Origin: Prostheceraeus crozeri
Taxonomy: Eukaryota; Platyhelminthes; Polycladida; Euryleptidae
Length of the DNA: 64,000 bases
Reading direction: 5' to 3'
Assembly: GCA_907163375.1 (NCBI GenBank)
Contig: CAJQUW010006835.1
Coordinates: forward strand, 124,001-188,000
In this document: positions 21,611 to 33,053 of the stretch, piece by piece
Layout of the letters: each line of letters begins with the position of its first letter
How positions within the stretch are numbered: position 1 is the first letter of the stretch
Notes under the pieces: model-generated
Told to the model about the DNA's origin: nothing
The model's input: only the letters and a program-made list of their open reading frames with translations
Databases searched by the model: none
Translations under genes and position numbers: made by a program

Positions 21611-23457
21611 TCAATATTGACCTAGATGCAACTAGTTCAATGTTTCAAATAGTTTACCGAAAATTACATTCATTCAGACGTTCGAAGGCATTGCTACTTT
21701 TCAGCAACGTGCGAAAGCTTCTCGACCGTGGAATTCCGAAACTGATTGATTGTGGAATCATTCGATCGAAAAGTGCATCTCAAAGGTTAGACAGTTGCAA
21801 AATTCTGAAGCCATACTGCACGTTATGAATTGATCTGTTATGTACGTTAAAATATACATATATATATAAATGAGAGCTACCGGTACTTCAAAACGTAAAA
21901 TGCCAAAAATTACCACCTAATACACAAAAGCGAACCGATGCCAATCCAAGACAATCAATAAAACGAAAGACAACACAAGCACAGAAGGAAACGATAACTC
22001 TAAGCAACCTCTTTATCTATCACCGAGCAATCACACATAATGTCGCACCTGCCCTGTACTTGAACCACATTCTGTATCATATTGCAAACAAGGGACATGT
22101 GATTGAATTATTTGATTCGGAGGACATCCCAGAGTTCATGTCTACCAACGAAACAAGAAAAACACTCAAAGTTCTCGCGAGCGCTTTCGACAGACGCCAT
22201 CTGCCATCCTCAAGCGACTCAGTTGCTTACGGAACACTACCATCATTCATAATGCATCTTGATTAATTATTGCTCATCTATTCGTGAAAAATTGTATCGA
22301 GAATTAGACGGGTGGAGGAGGGGACTTGGATGGACAGCAGATATGATACGGTGACACAGTAAGTCATCACACAGGCTTCAAGGTTCAGACCTGACCCGCA
22401 CCAGACACAGAGGACTGACCTGACCGGTAACTGAAGCAGCCCGTCCTGACCCTTCCGGGATTTCATCATTCTTAGATTTCTGATTCACAACATCGCTGTG
22501 CAGACTTCACATGGTTGATTCAATCACTTTGAGAGAAGACTCGCGTCAGAATCGATTTCATTCTTGAATAAAATTGTAATACATTTTTGACTTGAAGAAA
22601 TTCGACTTTAATTTCATATTTCCTAAAAAATGTCATCAAAACTAAAATGTCAAATAGAATTTCAAAGAGAACGTTTATGCAGAATTGAATCTATTTAATG
22701 TTAAAACAAGACCAGAAGGAACAATTGTTTGCTTATTCAGCAAATTTGCAGTCAAATAAACATGACACTTGATGCAAAACAGATGGGAATATACAGCTGA
22801 ATATTTTATAACTTACATCTCCCTAATTCACAAAGTACATCCCAGCTATACCTCCTACCAACGCTGTGGGTGCAGAATATGGCAGCGGTGAATTTATGAG
22901 GTCAAATCTCGCCGTGAAAGTTTCATCATTCGATCGACATTCACCGAAGTTCGCTCTCCCTTCAATCAGTCTGACATGCAAGAAAGCTTGTAAACATGCT
23001 ATGAAAGTGGGGTTTAAATATAGTCAATCCTCACAAATGCAAAGAGCACTGTTCCTAAACTTCCGTAGAATACACTAATTGATTGCGATAAATACGTTGG
23101 TTGAAACTCAGATAATCTATTAATTGATAATAGAAGTGCTCTCATGTAATTCCCGTATACTTGTATTCAGACGTTCTTTTGGCAAACGTAAATATATGCG
23201 TGAAATGCTTACTAACTATTACTTAGTTGTTTTGGTAAACGGAAGCATCTGCACTATAAGAGATGGGTTTTTGTGATGATCAAGAAGTGTTTTACGTCGA
23301 CCAAGAATGCTCGAAAATGTCAAAAATGTCAAAAATTTGAAAATTATGAAAATCAACAATACCTAGATTAGCTAATCATTGTTCGCTTTTGCAATATCAT
23401 GGAGAATAGAATTCACACCTCAATGTCTATGGCTTTCATGATTCTCAGCAGACAATA

Positions 23458-23608
23458 GTTATTTACACAACAAGTGCAAAGTATCCAGCTTCATTGCATT
23501 TTTTGAGATCAACATGTCTATGCACGAGCCCGAAGGGCGAGGGCATAGTTTGTTGATCGAGAAAAATGCAATTAAGCTGGATATCTTTGCACGAGTTCTG
23601 TAAGTAAC
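23458..23608. repeat. Hairpin repeat with CCCGAAGGGCG loop, copy 1
   Basis: The arms gttatttacacaacaagtgc... and ...gcacgagttctgtaagtaac fold around a centre reading gagcccgaagggcgag. The ~70 bp arms pair with a few mismatches. A second full copy is at 33054-33200, and a one-arm copy is at 25283-25425. This is a short palindromic dispersed repeat of unassigned class. Confidence 0.8.
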
Positions 23609-24337
23609 TTTATATTTCACAGAACTACCAGAATCTATGATCATGATCCTTAACATGATTTGAAAATCAAACCAAAGCAATTTTGAAATCAGATAGCCTG
23701 CTTCTCTGTCCATTGTACATGCAAATTCTATGCATGATTTTCGTTGTAGAGGATGAAAAACTTTCTATGTGCTAATGTGTTTCAATGAAGGAGTGCAATA
23801 AAGACTGTTTATTGCACTCTTTGAAATTTATGCACACTGTGGAAAGCATAAACTATATTATGGAAGCAATAATCATAGAGATTATAGCACTGTGAAATAT
23901 AAACCCTTTTCCCGCATGATTGCCCCAGGAACGGGGCACATAGATATATCCTTTCCACCTCGTGAAAGCTAGAGACACCGAATGGTGAAGTCGATTCCCC
24001 GAGGTCGCTTGAAAGCAACTGCTATTGTCATGGAGAATAATATCTGCTGCAATCTTAAGCAATTTCCATACATTAATTAAAGTGACGATAACAATGTTTT
24101 CTGAGAAATGGAAGACAGACCTGCGCGACTGCTTTTACAAATCCACGTCACGTTTTTTCACTTTACTGCTAAGTAAACCTAATATCTCATTATTGACCAT
24201 CAATTTTGAGGCAATCAATTAATTTATGCATGAACTGTGAGACGGTCAAGTAATTGACATTGAATTTAAAGTCAATCAATTGATTTCCATTGAATATAGT
24301 CTGAATACTCATCTAAAGAAGACAAGAAGATGAAATC

Positions 24338-24990
24338 TTGAATTTTACCCTTTACAAAAAGAATGTGAACTTCTCTGAAACATTCCGAAGTTGCCTACAT
24401 TTGGATGCGTCTTGCTTGCATACATTCAGATCGATCTGCGGCTATCTACAGCGTTTCCTTTCAATTCAGGAATGTATGAGGTACATGTCTGTGTCTGTAA
24501 AAATACGATTTTGTGAAAAACTGGAACCAGACGTTGTTGACTATCCAATCATCAGACTGTTATCTAAATATGAGAGACATGATGAAGGAGATGAAACGAA
24601 ATATACATTTGCTTCAGACCGTGATCTCTGATCAAAATTTCCTCATTTGTGGCTGATTGATAACTTTCATTAGACGATGTGATGTTATTGCTATTTGCGC
24701 AACACTACGCAGATATCTTCAAACCTGAGGACAGATACTTTACATCTAAGCTTCAAACACGTGTCGTACAACTTCTACTCCACACTAATAGGGAGATTAT
24801 GCCAGCAGAATACATGTGGAAATCTATGCTTTTTCTTGAATTTTAGATGAAGCAGGTGTAGAATCTAGAGGCTGAAGGGTTTATTGACGAGCAGCTGTAA
24901 CAATATCGAATACAAACTGAGTCGTGGGCGAGGATTACATGCTGTTTTGTAGAAGCTGACGGACAGATTGAAAAATGTTGATTCCAGTCA
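24338..24990 (+). pseudogene. Broken coding relic, unidentified
   Basis: Two consecutive stretches have protein-like composition. One frame ends near 24631 with KLEPDVVDYPIIRLL then YERHDEGDET. Another, from ATG at 24682 to 24846, reads FAQHYADIFKPEDRY, then QTRVVQLLLHTN, then PAEYMWKSM. Past its end the same frame continues with plausible residues broken by several stops. I do not recognise the family. It may be a degraded gene or mobile-element protein. Lack of any matching motif keeps confidence low. Confidence 0.3.
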
Positions 24991-25282
24991 ACCTCAATCA
25001 CGAATGATTTTCAGGATTTGGAAAGGCCAAGTAAAAGTTGCTAGAATTTTAACTTTTTTCGATATTTTTCGGCTGTTCAGGTGCCGTGGCCATCATCAAG
25101 AAGACTGTGACTTGTATACAGATGGATCTTACATGAATGCAAAGCAAGCAAATCTCCCATAGAAGTCAAGCTATCCGCACATCGAAGATGGGAATTCAGC
25201 CAACCTCCGATTTCTACAGTCTACAGCAGTGCTCCGCAACCCATGGGATGGTTCGCACTGATGCAGATAGGAAACATCATAG

Positions 25283-25425
25283 AGCTCGTGCATAAACATG
25301 TTGATCTCGAAAAATGCAATGAAGATGGATACTTTGCATCAGGGCTGTGGAGCCGGAGCCGAGCCGGAGCCGATGAGATAACGCATCGGCTCCACAGCCC
25401 TGCTTTGCACTTGTTGCGTACATGA
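25283..25425 (-). repeat. Hairpin repeat, one-arm copy with an insertion
   Basis: Reads ctcgtgcataaacatgttga, then aaaaatgcaatgaagatgga, then ctttgcac, which matches the reverse complement of the left arm of the hairpin at 23458-23608. It is interrupted by a 63 bp insertion (25340-25402). The other arm is missing. Confidence 0.7.
25340..25402. mobile_element. 63 bp hAT micro-element with 8 bp target duplication
   Basis: Begins CAGGGCTGTGGAGCCGG and ends CCACAGCCCTG, a near-perfect palindrome of 63 bp. The flanking octamers are CTTTGCAT (25332-25339) and CTTTGCAC (25403-25410). The sister hairpin repeats show the uninterrupted site ctttgcac, so the insertion is directly readable. The CAGGGCTGTGGAG terminus resembles hAT termini I know from other animals. 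That last point is recollection, not a search. Confidence 0.85.
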
Positions 25426-25837
25426 ATATTACACACTCTTTTTCAAAATTAATGTTACAACTGTTGAAATATGTGAGCGTCTACAGCCGTTCAGTTTATT
25501 TGATTACAAAACTATCATTCGTCGACTGAAAAGTATTGATCTCCTCTTGAAGATTCAATATTATTACTGGCTGCATCTTTGCACGGTTGCATAAATCTAC
25601 TGCATAAAATTTTAAATGAAAATTTTGGCATCATCAGAAGTTAGAAAAATGAAAAGCAGATCAGTGTATAGACAAAAGAAAGTGATTTTAGAAAAGTATT
25701 TGGACTCACTCACAAGTCAATCATACGCGTAATTAAATACAGAATCATAACGAATGTTAAATTGCCCCGTTCATTTGTTAAGAAATTGGTAATATAAGCG
25801 TAATTTTCATTCAAATTTCAGTTCGTAACAATCTTAT

Positions 25838-25892
25838 GCATAGAAGTAGACAATAGTGCACTTTCTATGATTTTGTTAATTTCTATGAATGC
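25838..25892 (-). repeat. Small 'catagaa' dispersed repeat, copy 2
   Basis: Bounded by gcatagaagtagac and ttctatgaatgc, it is the inverse of the copy at 32842-32894. Confidence 0.55.
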
Positions 25893-25910
25893 ATATGCAC
25901 ATGCTTAGTA

Positions 25911-27315
25911 CATAGATAGTGAGCCTTAGGTTATAATCTAACGTATAAATGCAGTACCACGGATATCACTCATCATTGTTTGCTTATTAATCATTTCATT
26001 ATCAATGAAAAAAGTCTTTTGTCATGGTGAATCGACAGACAGCGATTTTCTTATGGGATAGCTATTCGTCTAAGTGAAAGGCAGCTTACAACCAAAGAAA
26101 AGTGTAATGTGCTAAAATTTCAAGACAAACTCTCTGGATCGCTGACAAAGAGAATTTGTCATTAAGAAATGCAAAAATGGTATTCGATCAGGACGAAACA
26201 GATGTCCGGGGTGACATATGGTTTGGTTGGCGCTGTGAACTTTACGTAATGGATAGAGGATGGCTATGCGATTCTCTGGGATATAGAGAGGGAAATTATT
26301 TGATGAATCCCGAGGGCTTTAGTTAGAGGGATATATCAAATAATTTCACGAGCTATGTCAGAGAATCGTATAGCTACCCTCTATCCGTTATAAAGTGTTT
26401 ATTGATGCCACAATCTTTTATTGACTCATTGATGCACAGAGCATGAATGATCGCATCTCATCAGTGACTACAGTTCGTAGAGATTTTAACCGATATTGAT
26501 CACTTGTTGACTTGAAAACATTTTAAATTAAAGTTCACAAGTGAATACACCCGTATGTAACATCAATTTTGATAAAGAGTGTATGTCAGATAATCTTTTT
26601 AAATGCGAGATTGTGCATGCATTTGATAAGCATCAGAGTCAGTGATCTGTGTGGCTGAAATGACGTTGCATACCACAATGAACCATGCTCCATTCCAATT
26701 TCAATTGACGCATTATGGGCAAGCTGTGTCTTGGATTACAGTCTAGGCCTACAGGTTTAACGGCATCACGCAGGAATTCTCTTAAGCGAAGTCAATGTTG
26801 CATACAGAGTTTGTTACATATGCAAATGTTTCTCCTTCCTTCATTGATTAATGCAAACTTTTTATCCTTCGACACAGAGGTGAAAAAGTCATTGCGTAGG
26901 GGTGAAGTACTTTTTAGAGAAAAACAAACATAAAATCTTAGTAACTCGGTTATACAAAGAAGTCTATTCATTTATCTTTTAGGCCGAAATACCATCATCG
27001 CGTGCACTTGCACACAACACGATAACTTTTTGTAAACATGAAAAGTTACAATGATGGAATCATTTCATCCGGTGAGCTGCAGAGATACAAAGATTCCTAT
27101 CATATAATTCATGTCGATATTATACAACATTTGACGACATTTATACAACCTACATAACAGATGACCTAGCGTCCAGACAAACAATTCAATACAACATTAA
27201 TATCTCTGAAGAGCACATGCAGATGTTTCTTAGTGGAGAAATTTCCTATTGTTTTATTTGTGACATTTAGAGACACCTCACAATCAATAAAAGTCTTGAA
27301 ATCTGGACAGCAATA
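25911..27315. other. No recognised gene; one hairpin
   Basis: Apart from the hairpin at 26239-26396 I see no supported feature. Short frames such as 26715-26933 show no motif. Confidence 0.4.
26239..26396. repeat. Hairpin repeat with CCCGAGGGC loop
   Basis: The left arm (acgtaatggatagagg, then gctatgcgattctctg, then aaattatttgat) pairs with the right arm (atcaaataattt, then cagagaatcgtatagct, then cctctatccgttat). The centre is aatcccgagggcttta. Its loop resembles that of the hairpins at 23458 and 33054, but the arms differ. Confidence 0.75.
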
Positions 27316-29093
27316 TAGTCCGGCAGCCAGCACGAGTTTCTGTAGGGAACGAGGCCGAAAATGAGACTTTCAAAGAATGATATACACCTCATGGTCCGGC
27401 AGCCAGCCCGAATTTGTGCAGGGAACGGGGCCGAAAATGACACTTTCACAGAATGATGTGCACCTCATAGTCCGGCAGCCAGCATGAGTTTGTGCAGGGA
27501 ACGAGGCCAAAAATGAGACTTTCACAGAATGATGTACACCTCATAGTCCGGCAGCCAGCACGAGTTTTTGCAGGGAACGAGGCCGACAATGAGACTTTCA
27601 CAGAATGATGTGCACCTCATAGTCCGGCAGCCAGCACGAGTTTGTGCAGGGAACAAGGCCGACAATGAGACTTTCACGCAATGATGTACACCTCATAGTC
27701 CGGCAGCCAGCACGAGTTTGTGCAGGGAACGAGGCCGACAATGAGACTTTCACAGAATGATGTACACCTCATAGTCCGGCAGCCAGCACGAGTTTGTGCT
27801 TGGAACGAGGCCGACAATGAGACTTTCACAGAATGATGTACACCTCATGGTCCGGCAGCCAGCACGAGTTTTTGCAGGGAACAAGGCCGACAATGAGACT
27901 TTCACAGAATGATGTGCACCTCATAGTCCGGCAGCCAGCACGAGTTTGTGCAGGGAACGAGGCCGACAATGAGACTTTCACAGAATGATGTACACCCTAT
28001 GCCTACTACGAATCGGCACATCTGTAGAGTTCTAGTCAGTTCCTCTTCTTGTCAGACAAAAAATGCAATGAAACGCAGATTGCATTTTTTGACTAAAATG
28101 AAATTTTGTATGTTTTCTCTGATTAAACAAAAAGTACTAAGCCCAGACTCACAATTTTTGGCATGGAATTTCTTCAGGTTATTTCCTTTCATATTCATGC
28201 ACCGTCTATAAAGCTAAACACACTCAAATTTGGCGAGCCTCTTAATGTCGGCAAACATAAACATTTTGAGGAACTTTGACCTCATTCAACCACATTATCA
28301 CATGCATTGCCGATCATAGGCATGTTAATGCTATTCGTCTAATCAGAGAAAACATAGGAAATTTCATCTTAACCAAAAGCTTAAATCTGCGTCTCATGGA
28401 TTAACAGTGTTTCTATTTGATCGTGTCAAGAAGAGGAGCTAGATAGAGCTCGGCAGACGTGCAGATTCGCAGTAGACATAGGGTGTACATCATTCTGTGA
28501 AAGTCTCATTGTCGGCCTCGTTCCCTGCACAAACTCGTGCTGGCTGCCGCACTGTGAGGTGTACATCATTCTGTGAAAGTCTCATTGTCGGCCTCGTTCC
28601 CTGCACAAACTCGTGCTGGCTGCCGGACTATGAGGTGCACATCATTCTGTGAAAGTCTCATTGTCGGCCTCGTTCCCTGCACAAACTCGTGCTGGCTGCC
28701 GGACCATGAGGTGTACATCATTCTGTGAAAGTCTCATTGTCGGCCTCGTTCCCTGCAGAAACTCGTGCTGGCTGCCGGACTATGAGGTGTACATCATTCT
28801 GTGAAAGTCTCATTGTCGGCCTCGTTCCCTTCACAAACTCGTGCTGGATGCCGGACTATGAGGTGTACATCATTCTGTGAAAGTCTCATTGTCGGCCTCG
28901 TTCCCTGCAGAAACTCGTGCTGGCTGCCGGACTATGAGGTGTACATCATTCTGTGAAAGTCTCATTGTCGGCCTCGTTCCCTGCCGAAACTCGTGCTGGC
29001 TGCCGGACTATGAGGTGTACATCATTCTGTGAAAGTCTCATTGTCGGCCTCGTTCCCTGCAGAAACTCGCTTTGGCTGCCGGACTATGAGGTG
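27316..29093. mobile_element. Foldback element with 76 bp tandem-repeat arms, fullest copy
   Basis: Nine forward 76 bp units (27316-28003) are mirrored by eight reversed units (28483-29093). Inside these is a unique inner stem: 28004-28128 (cctatgcctactacgaat ... tatgttttctctgatta) pairs with 28338-28482 (aatcagagaaaacatagg ... cgcagtagacatagg). A ~210 bp loop lies at the centre. The unit core is ggcagccagcacgagttt plus gacaatgagactttcac. Open frames crossing the arrays are by-products of the period. The architecture matches FB/TU foldbacks, but the terminus and target duplication could not be fixed, and no transposase is present. Confidence 0.85.
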
Positions 29094-29389
29094 TGGATCC
29101 GCATTTTTCCTGTGGCCTTTTAACAACTTGCCTACTCCGCCTGACCTTTGTGGCTTCTAGTTTTTTTCGGAACGTAGGCCTACTGCTTTGAAGAACTAAA
29201 ATTTGCCACTTTTTCCAACCATTTTGTGTGACAACTTTTAACGAATCGCTTTCCATATGAGTATGAGTTTATGCGTCTATTGGAATAGTTCTTCATTTCA
29301 TGCATATACCGGTACATGTAGCTCAGTGTGTTTTGTATATTCTTTTAGGCCTATTATTGTGCGGTGAATTTCATGTGATTCGAATCAAC

Positions 29390-29942
29390 CACAGAATTAG
29401 ATTCATCTGCGCGCGCTTCGGTTTTCTAGAAAGGGAGGGTTGTATTTATCCTTAATGTCGAAATGGCACATCACAGAAGTGGACAACTTGCTCCTTCTCG
29501 AATAAATGTAATGAACAATAAGCTGTCAGCAGAGGACACCAGAGCCAGTGAGAGATGCGTGCGTGCTGTGATATCGCGTCGCACACACCAAAACACACAT
29601 CGATGCGTGGCTTCGATTCAGTGTATGCACTATGCAGTGAGCAATGCCGAGGAGAGGATGTGAAATCATCAAGTGAACTTATTTTCGCACGCCTGCTACT
29701 TTTTTTGACAATGATCGGGAGGGCCAACATTATGGAGAAAACTTGTGCGCAATGATCTGGATTCTTCGAATCTGAAGGAATTGTGGCAATCGAAGCAATT
29801 TGCTGGAACTCACATTAATCCGCAAGCGACGCATGACTTTTTTCCTATCTCTTTCAGGTATTAGGAATTCCTTTTTGTCCACTTAATAGGTTCCTCGATG
29901 TGCCGTCAATTTCGAATTGATCACACTTCTAGCAAACCGAAG
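29390..29942 (+). mobile_element. Diverged hAT-type MITE relative, right end missing
   Basis: Starts CACAGAATTAGATTC at 29390 and shares the internal order of the family at 7831: ccaacattat.gagaaaac, gcgcaatgatctg, gattcttcgaatctgaa, then the gcgacgca and tttttcctatctc blocks. It diverges in the first 250 bp. The match stops at cttctagcaaa just before the maT transposon at 29943, and the missing end is not found beyond 32493. No intact target duplication. Confidence 0.7.
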
Positions 29943-30033
29943 CAGGGTGCCCATTAAAAAAGGTAAATTAAGGCACATTCATTTCAAAATTTATCAAATT
30001 TCCATTGACTATCAACGCATGATAACAGCTACC

Positions 30034-31154
30034 CTAGGTATTGAAGGTGACCACCGTCGACATCGAAGCATTTTTTAAGTCTTCCAATCCAAGAGTTTGC
30101 AGCTCTTTTTACCTTATCCATAGGGATGGCATCCCAAGAACCAACAAGACAAGTTTTCAGATCATCAATGTTCTGAATTTCAGTTCAGTTTCTTTGCACA
30201 TCTGATAGGAGTAAGGACCAGAGTAGTCCATCACATTCAAATCAGGACTTTTCGCTGGCCAAAGATCAGGGGAAATGAATTCAGGGCAATTTTCATCTAA
30301 CCATTGAATTGTTCTGCGTGCTGTATGAGCCTTCGCCCCATCCTGCTGCCAGCACCATGAATCACCATTCATCACATGATTAATGTCGTCGAACATTTGA
30401 GGCAACATCTCTTGCGTGTAAGTCTCTTGATTCACGGTTTTCTTTTTTCTTCGATATGCAGGTAAATGCTCTTGTCCTTCTGCATAACCTTCGACGAAAC
30501 GCAGTTCTGTCTTCCCGCACCAGGACATCGCACCGTAACACATAATCGTTTGTTGCTGCTTGTCCGACTCCACAACGAGATCTTCAGGCGGAATGTTTGT
30601 TTTGCAGGTGACAGATCGGTATATTCCTTCATTTTGATTGTTTACAGCAGGATGCAAGGAAAAACTGGCTTCATCTGAGAACCAAACACTATGCCATTGG
30701 CCTTCGAAGCGATTTATCAACTGCATCGACTTATGCTTTCTGGCATTTCTGTTCGTCTCGGTTAACCCTTGACACTGAACAGAACACGCTTACAGCATTT
30801 CAAATGAGATTCATCTTAAAAACTGTACTTTTCGAAATGTTCAGTTCATTGGCAATTTGCCGCTGACTGAAATGTCTTCTGCTTTTATCTGGTGGAGTAG
30901 CTAACTGCTAAAGTAACAATGGCTTCTCTCGTTGGTGAGGCAATGCATCGGCTTCGTCCACTTCCTTCTTTTCGACATTCTGCCACAGGAGATCCATATC
31001 TTTTAAGGTTAGAAACGACGCGGTCCATTTGTCTTTTTGTGATGTTACTGAAGAACTTAGGAAGCACTTCAGAGCATTTTGTTAAGCCCTATGTCGGATT
31101 TTCTTCTTTAAACAACAGTATTACTTTGCGCTGGAAGTCTGTAAGCTCTTGCAT
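30034..31154 (-). pseudogene. maT-type transposase relic (DD37D)
   Basis: The N-terminus from ATG at 31154 reads MQELTDFQRKVILLFKEE. A DNA-binding region with FFSNITKRQMDRVVSNL follows. The catalytic core in 30157-30726 contains FSDEASFSL, QQDGAKAHTARR and WPAKSPDLNVMDYS. With the last Asp in NVMDY, the spacing after the second Asp is 37 residues, hence DD37D as in maT-type mariners. The C-terminus in another frame reads WDAIPMDKVKRAANSW and FDVDGGHL, ending at 30034. At ~373 codons the length is right. At least two frame breaks and one stop make it non-functional. Confidence 0.9.
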
Positions 31155-31311
31155 TATTGCGAATTCGACTATCAATGATTTCTAGAACTTCAGTTCGCTG
31201 CTATAAATTTCAATACTTATCAGTTCTCTGTTTATTGTGTCGTCATAGGCCTAATGGTTTGATGGATATCTATAGTGACAAATTATTGAAAAATTTGAAT
31301 GCACGAGAAAT

Positions 31312-32364
31312 GCGTCGTTACTTGGTTGGATATCTATGATAATAGCAATTCAGTCACGCTTTCAATACACGAGAAAGCGTCGTTACTTGGTTGGATATCT
31401 ATGATAGTAGCAATTCAATCACGCTTTGAATACACGAGAAGTGCGTCGTTACTTGGTTGGATATCTATGATAATAGCAATTCAGTCACGCTTTCAATACA
31501 CGAGAAATGCGTCGTTACTTGGTTGGATATCTATGATAATAGCAATTCAGTCACGCTTTCAATACACGAGAAATGCGTCGTTACTTGGTTGGATATCTAT
31601 GATAATAGTAATTCAGTCACGCTTTCAATACACGAGAAATGCGTCGTTACTTGGTTGGATATCTATGATAATAGCAATTCAGTCACGCTTTCAATACACG
31701 AGAAAGCGTCGTTACTTGGTTGGATATCTATGATAGTAGCAATTCAATCACGCTTTGAATACACGAGAAGTGCGTCGTTACTTGGTTGGATATCTATGAT
31801 ATTAGCAATTCAGTCACGCTTTCAATACACGAGAAATGCGTCGTTACTTGGTTGGATATCTATGATAATAGCAATTCAGTCACGCTTTGAATACACGAGA
31901 AATGCGTCGTTACTTGGTTGGATATCTATGATAATAGTAATTCAGTCACGCTTTCAATACACGAGAAATGCGTCGTTACTTGGTTGGATATCTATGATAA
32001 TAGCAATTCAGTCACGCTTTCAATACACGAGAAAGCGTCGTTACTTGGTTGGATATCTATGATAGTAGCAATTCAATCACGCTTTGAATACACGAGAAGT
32101 GCGTCGTTACTTGGTTGGATATCTATGATAATAGCAATTCAGTCACGCTTTCAATACACGAGAAATGCGTCGTTACTTGGTTGGATATCTATGATAATAG
32201 CAATTCAGTCACGCTTTGAATACACGAGAAGTGCGTCGTTACTTGGTTGGATATCTATGATAGTAGCAATTCAATCACGCTTTGAATACACGAGAAATGC
32301 GTCGTTACTTGGTTGGATATCTATGATAGTAGCAATTCAATCACGCTTTGAATACACGAGAAGT
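31312..32364 (+). repeat. 66 bp minisatellite, 16 units, with 5-unit higher-order repeat
   Basis: Thirteen 66 bp and three 65 bp units (total 1053 bp, exact). The unit starts gcgtcgttacttggttgg and ends cacgagaaat or a variant. The 65 bp units (missing one T) are the 1st, 6th and 11th. The gtag..ttcaatc type follows each of them, at 31377, 31706 and 32035, exactly 329 bp apart, so a 5-unit block was duplicated. Long frames across it arise because the period is divisible by three. Confidence 0.95.
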
Positions 32365-32841
32365 GCGTTGAGACCATAGTTTTGCATTTGGTAAGTTCGA
32401 GATTGTTCACAATAGTGATTTTGAATGAATTAAGGACACTAGGTTATGTTGATAAGTAAAAGCAAATTGTTACCTTTTTTAATGGGCACCCTGTAGTAAC
32501 AGGATCAACTTGGAATGAAAAACTGATACATGTAGTATCGTGGGAGAGACCATACCCAAAATAGCTATACCGTATTACATTATGGCAATGTTAATACGAT
32601 GTCTATACGACATTGAAAATGTAGAACGAGCGAAGGAAGTTCCGCACCTTTCAATGAGTAGAGACGAGTGTTAACATTGCTACCGTTGAATATAGACATC
32701 GCGATAAACCATAGAAATTACATTCAAAGCAGACATATCAATGAATTAGGCCATAGATTTACAGAGATATGTAGCCAAGATATCCATGAAATGAATATCT
32801 TTGGCATTGAAGTATTGCTCATCGGCGATATTTAGTTGAAG

Positions 32842-32894
32842 GCATAGAAATTAACAATACCATAGATAGTCTGTACTATTATCTACTTCTATGC
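32842..32894 (+). repeat. Small 'catagaa' dispersed repeat, copy 3
   Basis: Reads gcatagaaattaac ... ctacttctatgc with near-palindromic ends. It matches 654-702 and the reverse of 25838-25892. Confidence 0.6.
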
Positions 32895-32920
32895 TTGAAG
32901 GTGATGTCAAAAAGTTAATG

Positions 32921-32962
32921 TCAAATATCTAATGTCTAATATCTAATATCTAATATCTAATG
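32921..32962 (+). repeat. Short (TATCTAA)n microsatellite
   Basis: Four to five imperfect copies of a 7 bp step, atctaat. Confidence 0.75.
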
Positions 32963-33053
32963 AATTGCGATTTCAATTCATTCAATGTCAAAATCTATGT
33001 CAACAAATTAACATAGAAAATGTTAAATGTTCAATTACATTGATTAGATATTA

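Larger units (their letters stand above)
29943..32493 (-). mobile_element. maT-type (DD37D) Tc1/mariner transposon with expanded leader
   Basis: The ends are CAGGGTGCCCATTAAAAA at 29943 and its reverse complement ending at 32493. TA follows at 32494-32495, but the left flank has lost TA. The minus strand holds, in order: right TIR, leader with a 1053 bp minisatellite (31312-32364), transposase start (31154), stop (30034), left TIR. Without the array it would be about 1.5 kb, normal for the superfamily. The transposase is interrupted, so the copy is not autonomous. Confidence 0.9.

Noticed and set aside
22060-22266. 68-codon frame with protein-like composition
   Set aside because: It has no ATG at the start (TTG) and no clear splice acceptor. 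No motif was recognised.
22320-22450. tRNA/SINE-like boxes (gtgacacagtaagtc and ggttcagacc)
   Set aside because: The A box is poor and no other copy was found in the window.
22819-22864. Possible minus-strand exon with a GTAAGT donor encoding a glycine-rich hydrophobic tail
   Set aside because: The acceptor has a poor pyrimidine tract, and the stop codon precedes the donor, which is an unlikely exon design.
31299-32379. Long + strand frames of 144, 201 and 153 codons
   Set aside because: They are by-products of the 66 bp minisatellite inside the maT transposon leader.
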